From Gammaproteobacteria bacterium (GTDB lineage: Bacteria > Pseudomonadota > Gammaproteobacteria > Pseudomonadales > Pseudohongiellaceae): DNA of 59,868 nucleotides. This document shows positions 31,182-40,181 of this stretch, in pieces. The notes under the pieces were generated by a model. It saw only the letters and a program-made list of their open reading frames with translations. It was not told the DNA's origin and did not search any database. Made by a program: the position numbers and the translations under genes. The stretch lies in contig RFVC01000012.1 in NCBI GenBank assembly GCA_009922595.1, positions 1-59,868 on the forward strand, given 5' to 3'. Position 1 is the stretch's first letter, and each line of letters starts with the position of its first letter.

Positions 31182-31814
31182 ATGAGCAAGAACAGCATTA
31201 TTCAGAATATCGAACAGTCGCAGATGAAGGCCAATGTGCCTGATTTTTCACCCGGCGATACTGTCGTGGTACAGGTACGTATCAAGGAAGGTGACCGTGA
31301 GCGTCTCCAGGCTTTCGAAGGCGTTGTCATCGGCAAACGCAACCGTGGCCTGAACTCCGCTTTCACCGTGCGCAAAATGTCCCACGGCGTAGGTGTTGAG
31401 CGTACTTTCCAGACACACAGCCACCAGGTTGACAGCATTACTGTCAAACGTCGCGGTGATGTACGTCAGGCCAAGCTTTACTACCTGCGTGACCTTACTG
31501 GTCGTGCTGCCCGTATTGCTGAAAAACTTGGCAAGAAAGGTGAGCAGGCTGACGCAACTCCACTTGATGACTCTGCCACTATTGCCGAGCAGATAGAAGC
31601 GGCACAGCAGGAAGAGCAGGAAGTGGTAGCTGAAGCCCCTGATGCAGCAGAGGAAACAGCTGAAGCAGCGGTAGAAGAAGTAGCTGAAGCCCCTGCAGTT
31701 GAAGAGGCGGCCGCAGAAGAAGCACCTGCTGAAGAAGTGGCTGAAGAGGCTCCAGCCGAGGAAGTCCCTGCTGCCGAAGAATCAGAAGACGAAGAAGAAA
31801 AGAAAGAAGACTAA
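31182..31814 (+). CDS. rplS: 50S ribosomal protein L19 with a long acidic C-terminal extension
   Basis: The first 115 or so residues are a normal L19 ([19 protein letters not shown], then [18 protein letters not shown] and [16 protein letters not shown]), which bridges the subunits. Most L19 proteins end here. This one continues for about 90 residues of Glu, Ala, Pro and Val in imperfect AEE-AP-EEVA repeats, ending DEEEKKED. The ATG at 31182 was chosen over a GTG at 31170 because it gives the usual MSKN start. The extension reads in one open frame to a TAA, so it is probably translated. Confidence 0.95.
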   Translation: MSKNSIIQNIEQSQMKANVPDFSPGDTVVVQVRIKEGDRERLQAFEGVVIGKRNRGLNSAFTVRKMSHGVGVERTFQTHSHQVDSITVKRRGDVRQAKLYYLRDLTGRAARIAEKLGKKGEQADATPLDDSATIAEQIEAAQQEEQEVVAEAPDAAEETAEAAVEEVAEAPAVEEAAAEEAPAEEVAEEAPAEEVPAAEESEDEEEKKED

Positions 31815-31942
31815 AAGCGCTGCTGAATAGGCACTTTTTTCATTTCGTTTGAAATGGAGTCCCATCGAGACGGTCTTTTAACACAATAACCTTTCTGTTT
31901 GTTAACATCCGTTACAGCAGATAAAACAGAAAGTGAAGAGTA

Positions 31943-31966
31943 AACCCGGGTTCGTGAACCCGGGTT
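31943..31966. terminator. Hairpin downstream of rplS
   Basis: Two copies of the palindrome AACCCGGGTT separated by CGTG (31943-31952 and 31957-31966) form a perfect 10-bp stem. It is followed by GATTATT, only weakly T-rich, so it could be a weak terminator or an attenuator or RNA-stability hairpin at the end of the rpsP operon. It is 129 bp after rplS and 48 bp before dsbC. Confidence 0.45.
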
Positions 31967-32013
31967 GATTATTCAACTTCAACCAACCCAGTTATCACAT
32001 TCAGGTGGTTGCA

Positions 32014-32760
32014 ATGAATCTAATCCGTCAAAGGCTCCTGTCTTTACTCATCCTGGCAACTTCATCCCTATCCGTAAGTATTTCCGCCCAGGAAGATCCG
32101 GTTGCTGAGATCCGTGCAGTGATCGAAGCGACTCAGCCAAACATGTTAATTGAGAGTATCAGGCCTGCACCCTTTGAAGGCATGTACCAGATTACCCTGA
32201 AAAGCGGCCAGATCATTAATGCCACTACTGATGCCCGCTACTTTATTCCCGGTGACCTTTATGAAGCACTACCGCAGGGCCTGATCAATCGCAGTGAAGA
32301 AACCCGCAACGTGCTGCGAGCGGCAAAAATTGCAGCCTTACCAGAAAGCGACATGATCATTTTTGAGCCTGAAGGCGGGCGCAAGGCTACCATCACGGTT
32401 TTCACTGACGTGGATTGTCCATACTGCAGGCAGCTGCACGGCGATATGGATCGCCTCAATGATTTTGGTATCGCTGTACGCTACCTCGGTTACCCGCGCA
32501 CAGGTCTGGATACCGAAACTCACCGCAAAATGATTTCAGCCTGGTGTGCTGAAAATCCCAATGCCATGTTCACCAGTGCCACCCGTGGCGGTGAAATCCC
32601 CGAGGCTGACTGCGAGAATCCCATCGCAGAGCATTACCAGCTGGGTCGTGAAGTGGGTGTGACGGGCACGCCGGCACTTGTTCTAGAAGACGGCACGATC
32701 TTGCCCGGTTATATCCCGGCAGAAACCCTCGCGGGTTATTTGCTTGGCACGGTGCAGTAA
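32014..32760 (+). CDS. dsbC: Thiol:disulfide interchange protein DsbC
   Basis: Periplasmic disulfide isomerase. It has a signal peptide (LLSLLILATSSLSVSISAQ), a dimerisation domain, and a thioredoxin-fold domain with the active site CPYC in TDVDCPYCRQLHGDM. The cis-Pro is in VTGTPALVLEDG. The length (about 248 residues) is close to the E. coli protein. ATG 32014 was chosen (AGG 8 nt upstream). Neighbours rplS upstream and hom-thrC downstream fit the Pseudomonas-like order. Confidence 0.92.
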   Translation: MNLIRQRLLSLLILATSSLSVSISAQEDPVAEIRAVIEATQPNMLIESIRPAPFEGMYQITLKSGQIINATTDARYFIPGDLYEALPQGLINRSEETRNVLRAAKIAALPESDMIIFEPEGGRKATITVFTDVDCPYCRQLHGDMDRLNDFGIAVRYLGYPRTGLDTETHRKMISAWCAENPNAMFTSATRGGEIPEADCENPIAEHYQLGREVGVTGTPALVLEDGTILPGYIPAETLAGYLLGTVQ

Positions 32761-32782
32761 TCGCCCAATAAAATATTTACGC

Positions 32783-32812
32783 GTATGGTCTCCTGACCAT
32801 ACTATTCCTTTT
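32783..32812 (+). terminator. Probable terminator after dsbC
   Basis: GTATGGTC / GACCATAC form an 8-bp stem with a TCCT tetraloop, followed by TATTCCTTTTT. It separates dsbC from the promoter of hom-thrC. The stem is only moderately GC-rich. Confidence 0.5.
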
Positions 32813-32820
32813 TAATCCCT

Positions 32821-32826
32821 TATAAT
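32821..32826 (+). promoter_or_regulatory. -10 box of the hom-thrC promoter
   Basis: A perfect TATAAT, 33 bp before the TTG start at 32859. No good -35 element was found at standard spacing. It lies directly behind the dsbC terminator, which supports it as the operon promoter. Confidence 0.45.
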
Positions 32827-32858
32827 GTCGCGCTTTTGAATTGCCGGAGAAAGCTATC

Positions 32859-34166
32859 TTGGACCAGGTAAAGATTGGTATTTGCGGTCTTGGTACTGTC
32901 GGCTATGGCAGTTACTTGGTACTAGCAGAAAACAAAGAAGAAATTGCCCGCCGGGCCGGCTGTGAAGTGGTGGTCAGTCACATTGGCACGCGCAGTGTGA
33001 AACCGGAACAGGAAGTAGGGGATACACGGGTAAGTGCCAATGTCTTTGCGGTGGCTGATGATCCAGAGGTTGATATCGTCCTGGAGCTCATTGGCGGCGA
33101 AGATCTGGCCAAAGACCTTGTCCTGCGAGCCGTCAACAATGGTAAACATGTTGTTACAGCCAACAAGGCGCTTATTGCAGTACATGGCAATGAAATTTTC
33201 GAGGCTGCTGCCCGCAACAATGTCTGCGTTGCCTACGAAGCCGCTGTTGCCGGTGGCATACCGGTCATCAAGGCTGTGCGTGAAGGAATGGCTGCCAATC
33301 GTATCGAATGGCTTGCTGGAATTATCAACGGTACGGGCAATTTTATTCTCACCGAAATGTGTGACAAGGGCAGCGAGTTTGCCGATGTGCTCAGGCAGGC
33401 ACAGAAACTTGGCTATGCCGAAGCAGACCCGACCTTTGATGTGGAAGGAATTGATGCCGCCCACAAGCTGACCATCCTGGCTTCCATTGCCTTTGGTATA
33501 CCGCTTCAGTTTGAAAAAGCCTATACCGAGGGGATTACTCAGGTCACGATTGAAGATATTCACTATGCTAAAGAGCTTGGTTATCGCATCAAGCATCTTG
33601 GTATTGCCCGCAACACCGATGACGGCATTGAACTGCGAGTTCACCCGACTCTGATCTCAGAAGAGAAACTCATCGCCAATGTGGATGGCGTCATGAATGC
33701 GGTCATGGTGCAGGGCAATGCTGTTGGTCCAACCATGTATTACGGTGCCGGCGCGGGTGCGTTGCCGACAGCCTCGGCGGTGGTTGCCGATGTCGTCGAC
33801 GTGGTCAGGGTGATGGATCATCCACAAAGTGCAGTCCCAACACTGGCATTCCAGAATGATCATATCTCTGACACGCCGGTACTTGGTATCAGTGAAATCG
33901 AGAGCGCCTATTACCTTAGAATCGCAGCAGAGGATAAGGCAGGTGTGCTTTCTGACATCACCGAGATACTGGGGGATCATTCTATCAATATCGAGGCGGT
34001 TATTCAGAAAGAGCCCAGAGATCATGATGCGCAGCAGGTTCTCTCGGTCATCATTCTCACACACGAAATAAAAGAAGCGGTAATGATCGACGCTATCGGC
34101 AAGATTGAGGCGCTGGAAGCAGTCAGCGGCAATGTTTCACGTATAAGAATGGACAAGCTCGAGTGA
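32859..34166 (+). CDS. hom: Homoserine dehydrogenase
   Basis: Reduces aspartate semialdehyde to homoserine on the way to threonine, methionine and isoleucine. Monofunctional, about 435 residues. It has the Rossmann start VKIGICGLGTVGYGSY, the catalytic region INGTGNFILTEM, LGYAEADPTFDVEGIDAAHK, and a C-terminal ACT domain (YYLRIAAEDKAGVLSDITEI), which suggests threonine feedback. The start is TTG (32859), with CGGAG 9 nt upstream. Overlaps thrC by 4 bp. Confidence 0.95.
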   Translation: MDQVKIGICGLGTVGYGSYLVLAENKEEIARRAGCEVVVSHIGTRSVKPEQEVGDTRVSANVFAVADDPEVDIVLELIGGEDLAKDLVLRAVNNGKHVVTANKALIAVHGNEIFEAAARNNVCVAYEAAVAGGIPVIKAVREGMAANRIEWLAGIINGTGNFILTEMCDKGSEFADVLRQAQKLGYAEADPTFDVEGIDAAHKLTILASIAFGIPLQFEKAYTEGITQVTIEDIHYAKELGYRIKHLGIARNTDDGIELRVHPTLISEEKLIANVDGVMNAVMVQGNAVGPTMYYGAGAGALPTASAVVADVVDVVRVMDHPQSAVPTLAFQNDHISDTPVLGISEIESAYYLRIAAEDKAGVLSDITEILGDHSINIEAVIQKEPRDHDAQQVLSVIILTHEIKEAVMIDAIGKIEALEAVSGNVSRIRMDKLE

Positions 34167-35551
34167 AATACATAAGCACCAGGGGCAAGTGCCTGGCACA
34201 GAATTTTGAAGAAGTCCTCCTGACCGGCCTGGCGCCTGATGGGGGGCTCTATATTCCCGAATCCATTCCGCAAGTAAGCGCGGAGCAGCTTGAGCAGTGG
34301 AAATCGCTGCCCTATGCCGACCTGGCATACGAAATTATCAAGCTCTACGTTGCAGACTGCATGCCCGGCGGAGATCTAAAGCGCATCATCAACGAAACCT
34401 ATGCAGTCTTCTCGCACGATGAAGTGGCACCTGTACGTCGGTTGCAGGACGGGGAGTATGTGTTGGAACTCTTTCATGGCCCGACCCTTGCTTTCAAGGA
34501 TTTTGCCCTGCAGTTGCTGGGCAGGTTGCTTGATTACTTCCTCGAGCGTCGTAAAAAAAATGTCGCCATATTAGGGGCTACTTCTGGCGATACCGGATCG
34601 GCCGCGCTGGAGGGATGTCGACACTGCGAGTACGTGGACATGTACATCCTGTATCCGCATAACCGCGTATCAGAAGTGCAGCGCCGCCAGATGACCACTG
34701 TTTCGGGGATAAACGTGAACAGTCTGGCATTGGAAGGGAATTTTGATGACTGCCAGAACATTGTAAAGAGAGCTTTTGCGGATCAGTCTTTTCTGCCAGA
34801 GGATTATCAGCTGGTCGCTGTTAATTCGATTAACTTCTGCCGCATCATGGCCCAGATCGTTTATTACTTTTACGCCGGGCTGAAGTTTCTTGGTGATGCG
34901 TCTGCCGTTTCCTTTTCTGTGCCCACCGGTAATTTTGGCGACATCTATGCCGGTTACCTGGCCAAGAAAATGGGGCTGCCGGTAGACAGGCTCGTTATTG
35001 CCACCAACAAGAACGACATCCTCCACCGTTTCATCAGCAGCAACCAGTACAACTTGGGGCCGCTGGAACCGAGTCTCTCACCGAGCATGGATATCATGGT
35101 GTCGAGTAATTTTGAACGCTTCCTGTTTGATCTCTTCAAGGGTGATACCGACAGGGTGGAATCTTTCGTAACCAGCCTAAGCAATAATGCGCAGCAGGTC
35201 AGTGAAACAGAATGGAATCGTGCTAAGCGCGTGTTCGACAGCTGCCGCGTCGATGATGACACAACCTGTGCCACGATCCGTGAAGTGTATGATGATTTCG
35301 GTTACGTGCTCGATCCGCATACCGCGACAGGTATAAAAGCGGGCCGCGAATGCAAAGGCGAAAGTGAAAGCCCGATGATCTGCCTGGCAACAGCTCATCC
35401 AGCCAAGTTCAGCGAGGCTATTGAGCGCGCCGGACTGCATACGCCGCCGCTGCCTGCGCACTTGGCTGACCTCATGTCACGTGAAGAAAGAATGACTATT
35501 TTGCCGGCCAGCCTGGAGGCCGTGACAGGGTTTATACAGGAAACGCTCTAA
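34163..35551 (+). CDS. thrC: Threonine synthase
   Basis: A PLP enzyme of 462 residues that converts O-phosphohomoserine to threonine. The N-terminal SSFTKD-like region is LAPDGGLYIPE, and the PLP lysine is in PTLAFKDFALQLLG. GATSGDTGSAALEG is the phosphate-binding loop. It starts with GTG, overlapping the hom stop by 4 bp, a translationally coupled pair. It converges with the DegS-like gene, separated by only 16 bp without a clear terminator. Confidence 0.95.
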   Translation: MKYISTRGKCLAQNFEEVLLTGLAPDGGLYIPESIPQVSAEQLEQWKSLPYADLAYEIIKLYVADCMPGGDLKRIINETYAVFSHDEVAPVRRLQDGEYVLELFHGPTLAFKDFALQLLGRLLDYFLERRKKNVAILGATSGDTGSAALEGCRHCEYVDMYILYPHNRVSEVQRRQMTTVSGINVNSLALEGNFDDCQNIVKRAFADQSFLPEDYQLVAVNSINFCRIMAQIVYYFYAGLKFLGDASAVSFSVPTGNFGDIYAGYLAKKMGLPVDRLVIATNKNDILHRFISSNQYNLGPLEPSLSPSMDIMVSSNFERFLFDLFKGDTDRVESFVTSLSNNAQQVSETEWNRAKRVFDSCRVDDDTTCATIREVYDDFGYVLDPHTATGIKAGRECKGESESPMICLATAHPAKFSEAIERAGLHTPPLPAHLADLMSREERMTILPASLEAVTGFIQETL

Positions 35552-35567
35552 CTTGAGGAGCTCAGTC

Positions 35568-36647
35568 CTAGGAAGGGGCGGCTAATACGACTTCGAACTC
35601 AAGGGTTTCCTGGTTGCGCTGAGTCATTACCTTCACGGCATCCCCGGGTCGATACTGCTCAAGAATGTTGAGAAGATCATCCTGATTCGAAACCGGTTGG
35701 CCCTCAACTTCTAGTATCACATCCCCAAGAAAAAGATCGCCGCGAGAATTCTGCTGCAGGCCAATCAGGCCTGCATTCGCCGCGGGAGTTCCATCAAAAA
35801 CACGCGTGATGGGTAGCCCATTGATACGGTAGCGGCTTGATAGGCTTTCAGATAGGGACAGGTCAACGCCGATCACTGGTCTGACTTCTTTGCCGTGCTC
35901 CAGTAGCTGCGGCACAATTTTTTTCACCGTATTGACGGGAATCGCAAACCCAATTCCGGCATATGCACCACTTGGACTAACTATCTGCGTGTTCACGCCA
36001 ACCAGCTGGCCGAGGGAGTTAAGCAGTGGTCCTCCTGAGTTGCCCGGGTTGATCGCGGCATCGGTCTGAATAACATCTCTGATGGTCCGGTTGGTGAGCG
36101 AATTAATTTCACGGCCAAGCGCACTCACCACGCCTACGGTTAGTGTGGTATCCAGGCCGAAAGGGTTGCCGATGGCTATGACCTTCCTACCTACTTCCAG
36201 CGTACTAGAATCGCCGAGCGGGAGGGGATAAAGTTTATCTGCAGGGGCATCGATACGTAGAAGCGCCAGGTCCTTATCCGGAGAACGGCCAACCAGCGTA
36301 GCTTCCCAGGTACTTTGGTCTTGTAGAGTAATTGTGACCTTGCTGGCGCCCTGGATTACATGAAAGTTGGTTACGACCAGGCCGCTCTTATCCCAGACAA
36401 ATCCGGTGCCGGCTCCCTGGGGGATCTCCTGGAGATTTAGGGAAAATATGCCGGAGCGGCTATAGGCAGTGTTGGTTACGTAAACAACAGAAGCACTGGC
36501 CTGCTTGAAAATTTCAATCGTGTTGGCTTCATCCTCTGTCTGGAAGCTTCGATAATCAGCCGAGGAAGCCTCCAGAGCGGGCAGCAGTAATGCCAGCAGC
36601 CCCCAGCTAAAGATAATAATTACGCCAATACTTTTTTTCAGATTCAT
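35568..36647 (-). CDS. DegS-like membrane-anchored serine protease (S1C) with one PDZ domain
   Basis: A 359-residue envelope protease with an N-terminal anchor helix (IGVIIIFSWGLLALLLPAL), a trypsin-like domain with the full triad (His96 in TNFHVIQ, Asp126 in DKDLALL, Ser204 in NPGNSGGPLLN), and a single C-terminal PDZ (GDVILEVEGQPVSNQDDLL). The length and single PDZ fit DegS, which senses misfolded outer-membrane proteins and starts the sigma-E response; HtrA proteins usually have two PDZ domains. No RseA/RseB gene is nearby. Confidence 0.88.
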   Translation of the reverse strand: MNLKKSIGVIIIFSWGLLALLLPALEASSADYRSFQTEDEANTIEIFKQASASVVYVTNTAYSRSGIFSLNLQEIPQGAGTGFVWDKSGLVVTNFHVIQGASKVTITLQDQSTWEATLVGRSPDKDLALLRIDAPADKLYPLPLGDSSTLEVGRKVIAIGNPFGLDTTLTVGVVSALGREINSLTNRTIRDVIQTDAAINPGNSGGPLLNSLGQLVGVNTQIVSPSGAYAGIGFAIPVNTVKKIVPQLLEHGKEVRPVIGVDLSLSESLSSRYRINGLPITRVFDGTPAANAGLIGLQQNSRGDLFLGDVILEVEGQPVSNQDDLLNILEQYRPGDAVKVMTQRNQETLEFEVVLAAPS

Positions 36648-36872
36648 TATCTAACCTGTATATGGATTTAAGTTTTTGAGTTCAGAATAAATATCAAGGA
36701 TTACAGCTGGTTAGGCTGGTAAAGACATAAATAGTTCCCGGATTTTTGATTTCGCCCATGTCTTCATGAAACATTGTAAAATCCTCTAAGTAGTAACACT
36801 GGATAAAACAATAATTTGCACCCGAGAGATTACTCTTCTCCCCTAGATAGGGACAGCAGCGGCAATAATCAA

Positions 36873-37058
36873 GTGACAGATGAGATTTTCGACTTTGGCC
36901 TTTTGAAAAAGCTGCTTTCCGATGCTTTTAAAAAATATGCAGACTTGATAGCCCTCAGTTGTAAAGTGCCCAGTAAAGTCGAATTCGGAGCCATCTTGCC
37001 TCACTCTATCGTGGGCAAAATCTTACGGCGCCAGCTGCATGATGATCAGCTGGCTTGA
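36873..37058 (+). pseudogene. Remnant of a long-chain acyl-CoA ligase (fadD-like)
   Basis: The frame reads VTDEIFDFGLLKKLLSDAFK, then KYADLIALSCKVPSKVEFGA and ILPHSIVGKILRRQLHDDQL. The last stretch is the C-terminal signature of AMP-forming acyl-CoA ligases (usually LPKSxVGKILRRELR). The first part resembles the N-terminus of the same enzymes (LLxDAFxxYADxxAL). Together they look like a gene whose central 500 or so residues were deleted. No natural ATG precedes it. The remaining 36648-36872 stretch has no gene I can support; it contains a possible TAAAAT box near 36778 only. The downstream recJ starts 10 bp after the stop. Confidence 0.6.
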
Positions 37059-37068
37059 GTCTTGAGCA

Positions 37069-38814
37069 ATGCAGATTCAGCAGCGCACGCAAGTCAAGGA
37101 CTCTGAGCTCGGTGAAGAAGTTCATCCGGTGCTCCGCAGAATCTATGCCGCGCGGGGGGTAGTCAACGAGGCTGATTTGCGTCTTGAACTGGGGGAACTG
37201 CTGCCGCCCTCTCAGCTGAAAAACTGCCATACCGCTGCCGACTTGCTCTTAACGGCTATGTACGCAGGTAAAAAAATACTGGTAGTTGGTGATTTCGATG
37301 CTGACGGGGCAACCAGCTCGGCGCTACTGGTGCTCTGCATGCGGGCCTTTGGTTATGACTTCGTCGACTACCTTGTGCCCAACCGCTTTCAGTATGGCTA
37401 TGGTCTTACTCCAGAAATCGTTGAGGTTGCACTGGTGTCATTACCTGATTTGATCATAACCGTCGATAATGGTATCTCCAGTATTGAAGGGGTGAGACAA
37501 GCCAATAAAGCCGGGGTCGACGTTCTTGTGACTGATCACCATTTGCCCGGCGCAGAACTGCCAGACGCCAGCTGTATCCTCAATCCGAACCAGCCAGGCT
37601 GTGAATTTCCAAGCAAGGCGCTAGCTGGCGTTGGCGTGGTTTTCTATCTCATGTCGTCACTGCGGTCAGCCCTGAGAGAGCAGCTTTGGTTTGAGAGCAG
37701 GGGTATAGCCGAGCCCAACATGGCTAGTTTTCTCGATCTCGTTGCCCTCGGGACCGTCGCGGATGTTGTGCCGCTTGACCAGAACAACCGCCGCCTTGTT
37801 AAGCATGGGCTTGGCATAATTCGCAGTGGTAAAGGCAGGCCGGGGATACGTGCCTTGCTCGAAGTGGCTGGCCGTAATCCAAACTCCGTTGTGGCAAATG
37901 ACTTGGCCTTTGGTGCAGGACCAAGACTAAATGCAGCGGGGCGTCTTGATGACATGTCGCTAGGGATTGAATGCCTTCTCACCGATAATCCCGGTAAAGC
38001 CAGAGAGTTGGCTGTGCGCCTAGACGGGCTAAATAAGGATCGGCGCCAAATTGAACAGCAAATGCAGACGCAGGCGATGGATGCCCTGCAGCACCTGAAT
38101 ATAGGAGACGTCTCGCAGCTAGGCATTTGTCTTTACGACAGTCACTGGCACCAGGGTGTAATCGGAATTCTGGCCTCACGCATAAAGGAAAAATTCCATC
38201 GGCCCTGTATTGTGTTTGCAGATGCAGGTGAAGAGGGTGACGCTAATATGATCAAGGGTTCAGCACGCTCGATTGAAGGACTGCATATAAGGGACGTGCT
38301 TGATGCGGTTGCCACTATTAACCCTGGACTCCTCAATCGTTTTGGCGGCCATGCTATGGCGGCAGGCCTTGCTATTCACAGGGAGGACTTTGAAGCGTTC
38401 AGGGCAGCGTTTGAAAAAGTGCTCAAGAAATACCTGGACCAGGCTATTCTTAAGGAGTCCACCTGGGTGGACGGAGAATTACCGCCATCCAGTCTCACGT
38501 TGGATTTTGCGGCTTCGCTGCGTGAGGCAGGTCCATGGGGGCAGCATTTTCCTGAACCGCAGTTCATGGGTGACTTTATAGTTATTAATAACCGTGTCGT
38601 GGGTGAGAAACACCTCAAGCTGACTCTGCAGGCAGGTGAGCAGAAAAATCCCGAGGCAATAGTGGATGCCATTGCTTTCAATGTCGATAAGCAGTTGTTG
38701 AATCTCAACCTAAAGCAGGTCTCGCTGGTTTACCGGTTGGACGTGAATGAATTTCGGGGCGTCGTTACCTCACAACTGGTGATTGAAAAAATCGTGGAAT
38801 GGAATGCCCGGTAA
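37069..38814 (+). CDS. recJ: Single-stranded-DNA-specific exonuclease RecJ
   Basis: A 5'-3' ssDNA exonuclease used in recombination and mismatch repair. The 581-residue protein (E. coli 577) has the DHH-family motifs VVGDFDADGATSSALL, TVDNGIS, TDHHLPGAELPD, ALGTVADVVPL and the DHHA1 region with NRFGGHAMAAGL. It lies on the plus strand downstream of hom-thrC, as in Pseudomonas-like genomes, but the DegS-like gene and the fadD remnant intervene. Confidence 0.95.
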   Translation: MQIQQRTQVKDSELGEEVHPVLRRIYAARGVVNEADLRLELGELLPPSQLKNCHTAADLLLTAMYAGKKILVVGDFDADGATSSALLVLCMRAFGYDFVDYLVPNRFQYGYGLTPEIVEVALVSLPDLIITVDNGISSIEGVRQANKAGVDVLVTDHHLPGAELPDASCILNPNQPGCEFPSKALAGVGVVFYLMSSLRSALREQLWFESRGIAEPNMASFLDLVALGTVADVVPLDQNNRRLVKHGLGIIRSGKGRPGIRALLEVAGRNPNSVVANDLAFGAGPRLNAAGRLDDMSLGIECLLTDNPGKARELAVRLDGLNKDRRQIEQQMQTQAMDALQHLNIGDVSQLGICLYDSHWHQGVIGILASRIKEKFHRPCIVFADAGEEGDANMIKGSARSIEGLHIRDVLDAVATINPGLLNRFGGHAMAAGLAIHREDFEAFRAAFEKVLKKYLDQAILKESTWVDGELPPSSLTLDFAASLREAGPWGQHFPEPQFMGDFIVINNRVVGEKHLKLTLQAGEQKNPEAIVDAIAFNVDKQLLNLNLKQVSLVYRLDVNEFRGVVTSQLVIEKIVEWNAR

Positions 38815-38847
38815 TTAAAGCAGGGGAATCTGATTTCCAGGCAATAA

Positions 38848-38870
38848 AAACCCGGCATATTGCCGGGTTT
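38848..38870. terminator. Bidirectional terminator between recJ and cytochrome c gene
   Basis: A 10-bp stem AAACCCGGCA / TGCCGGGTTT with a 3-nt loop, flanked by A's and T's. It lies 33 bp after the recJ stop and 29 bp past the end of the convergent cytochrome gene. Confidence 0.85.
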
Positions 38871-38899
38871 GTTTTGGGATCATATGTGTATTTGTTGCG

Positions 38900-39238
38900 T
38901 TATTTGCCTAGAGACTTGATGTAGGCGGCAACGTCTTCCATAGCCTGGTCGTCAGGAAGAATCATGGCCATTGGAGCCATTTGCATACCATAAACGTCCC
39001 CGGCACCGCCGCGAATCCCTTTCTTGAAATTTTGCAGCTGACGTACAACGTACCACTCTTCCTGGCCAGCCAGTGCTGGTGCATTCAGAGCTTCCATACC
39101 CTCTGCGTTAGCGCCGTGGCAGGCACCGCAAGTTGCGTAAAAGGCCTGGCCGCGTGAAGCATCACCGGCAGCAAAAACAGACGTGGAAGTAAGAAGAGTA
39201 ACAAGGGCTGCAAATGCACCGATTGCTTTCAACTTCAT
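38900..39238 (-). CDS. Small monoheme cytochrome c (class I)
   Basis: A 112-residue exported cytochrome: signal peptide (FAALVTLLTSTSVFAAG), one CXXCH (ATCGACHGANAEG), and Met ligand candidates in GMQMAPMAM, then AYIKSLGK. It resembles a c4/c5-type single-domain electron carrier in the periplasm. It is monocistronic, ends at the bidirectional terminator, and is divergent from dcd. It needs the ccm machinery encoded next door for heme attachment. Confidence 0.9.
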   Translation of the reverse strand: MKLKAIGAFAALVTLLTSTSVFAAGDASRGQAFYATCGACHGANAEGMEALNAPALAGQEEWYVVRQLQNFKKGIRGGAGDVYGMQMAPMAMILPDDQAMEDVAAYIKSLGK

Positions 39239-39502
39239 AGGATAACTCCTGTTAATAATGTAAATAAATTTTCGCTTGTGTGAACTGAACTACAGCTGAA
39301 TTCTTGAAACGTGCACCGCAGGCTTGCTATCGGGTGGGGTTTGCTTTGTAGATTGTCTCAGACTGTCTGAACGGATCGCGATTATAGCAACATCCTTATA
39401 AAATTAAAGGGATTGTTTTGAGCATGTACGGACTGTTTGCACGTGGTACTCAACGCTTTTACAGAGTAATATTTGCGCTTTTTTTGAAGCAGGATTTTGT
39501 GC

Positions 39503-40072
39503 ATGACAATCAAGTCTGACAAGTGGATACGCCGGATGGCAGAAGAGCATGGCATGCTCGACCCTTTTGTGCCCGGCCAGATCAGGGAAGTTGACGGCAA
39601 ACGGGTCATTTCCTACGGCACGTCCAGTTATGGCTATGACGTGAGATGCGCTAATGAATTCAAGATCTTCACCAATGTGCATACCTCAAGCGTGGTGGAT
39701 CCCAAGAATTTTGATGAAACCAGCTTTGTCAGTATCGAGGAAGAGTCCTGCGTCATTCCGCCGAATTCCTTTGCCCTGGCGCGTACCGTTGAGTATTTCA
39801 GGATTCCATCCAATGTCCTGACGGTCTGCCTTGGTAAATCAACTTATGCTCGCTGCGGCATAATTGTTAATGTCACACCGCTTGAGCCGGAGTGGGAAGG
39901 CCACGTCACGCTGGAGTTTTCCAATACCACGCCGCTGCCAGCGAAGATCTATGCCAACGAGGGCGTCGCGCAGATGCTGTTCTACGAGTCTGATGAACAG
40001 TGCGAGGTCACCTATAAGGACAGGGCAGGCAAGTATATGGGGCAGACCGGCGTCACGCCGCCAAAATCCTGA
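39503..40072 (+). CDS. dcd: dCTP deaminase
   Basis: Deaminates dCTP to dUTP, supplying dUMP for thymidylate synthesis. A trimeric enzyme; 189 residues from ATG 39503 (AGGA 8 nt upstream), preferred over a TTG at 39497. It starts [20 protein letters not shown] and carries [33 protein letters not shown] (the catalytic Glu lies further on, in the TLEFSN strand region) and [13 protein letters not shown]. Typical proteobacterial Dcd. Confidence 0.95.
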   Translation: MTIKSDKWIRRMAEEHGMLDPFVPGQIREVDGKRVISYGTSSYGYDVRCANEFKIFTNVHTSSVVDPKNFDETSFVSIEEESCVIPPNSFALARTVEYFRIPSNVLTVCLGKSTYARCGIIVNVTPLEPEWEGHVTLEFSNTTPLPAKIYANEGVAQMLFYESDEQCEVTYKDRAGKYMGQTGVTPPKS

Positions 40073-40138
40073 TTTAGCCTGCATATTCAGTCCAGAATAT
40101 TTACACGCTTTTACAGCCCTATCTCATTGATTTTTCGG

Positions 40139-40144
40139 TATAAT
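40139..40144 (+). promoter_or_regulatory. -10 box of the ccm operon
   Basis: TATAAT, 38 bp before the ccmA ATG. No -35 element at normal spacing was clear. The position, just after the dcd gene, suits a promoter for ccmABCDEFGHI. Confidence 0.4.
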
Positions 40145-40181
40145 CCTCTTTTTATAGCTTGCTGGTGAAATACCGCTGCCA

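Noticed and set aside
32922-33644. Minus-strand ORF of 240 residues opposite hom
   Set aside because: Shadow of the homoserine dehydrogenase gene; lacks any domain signature.
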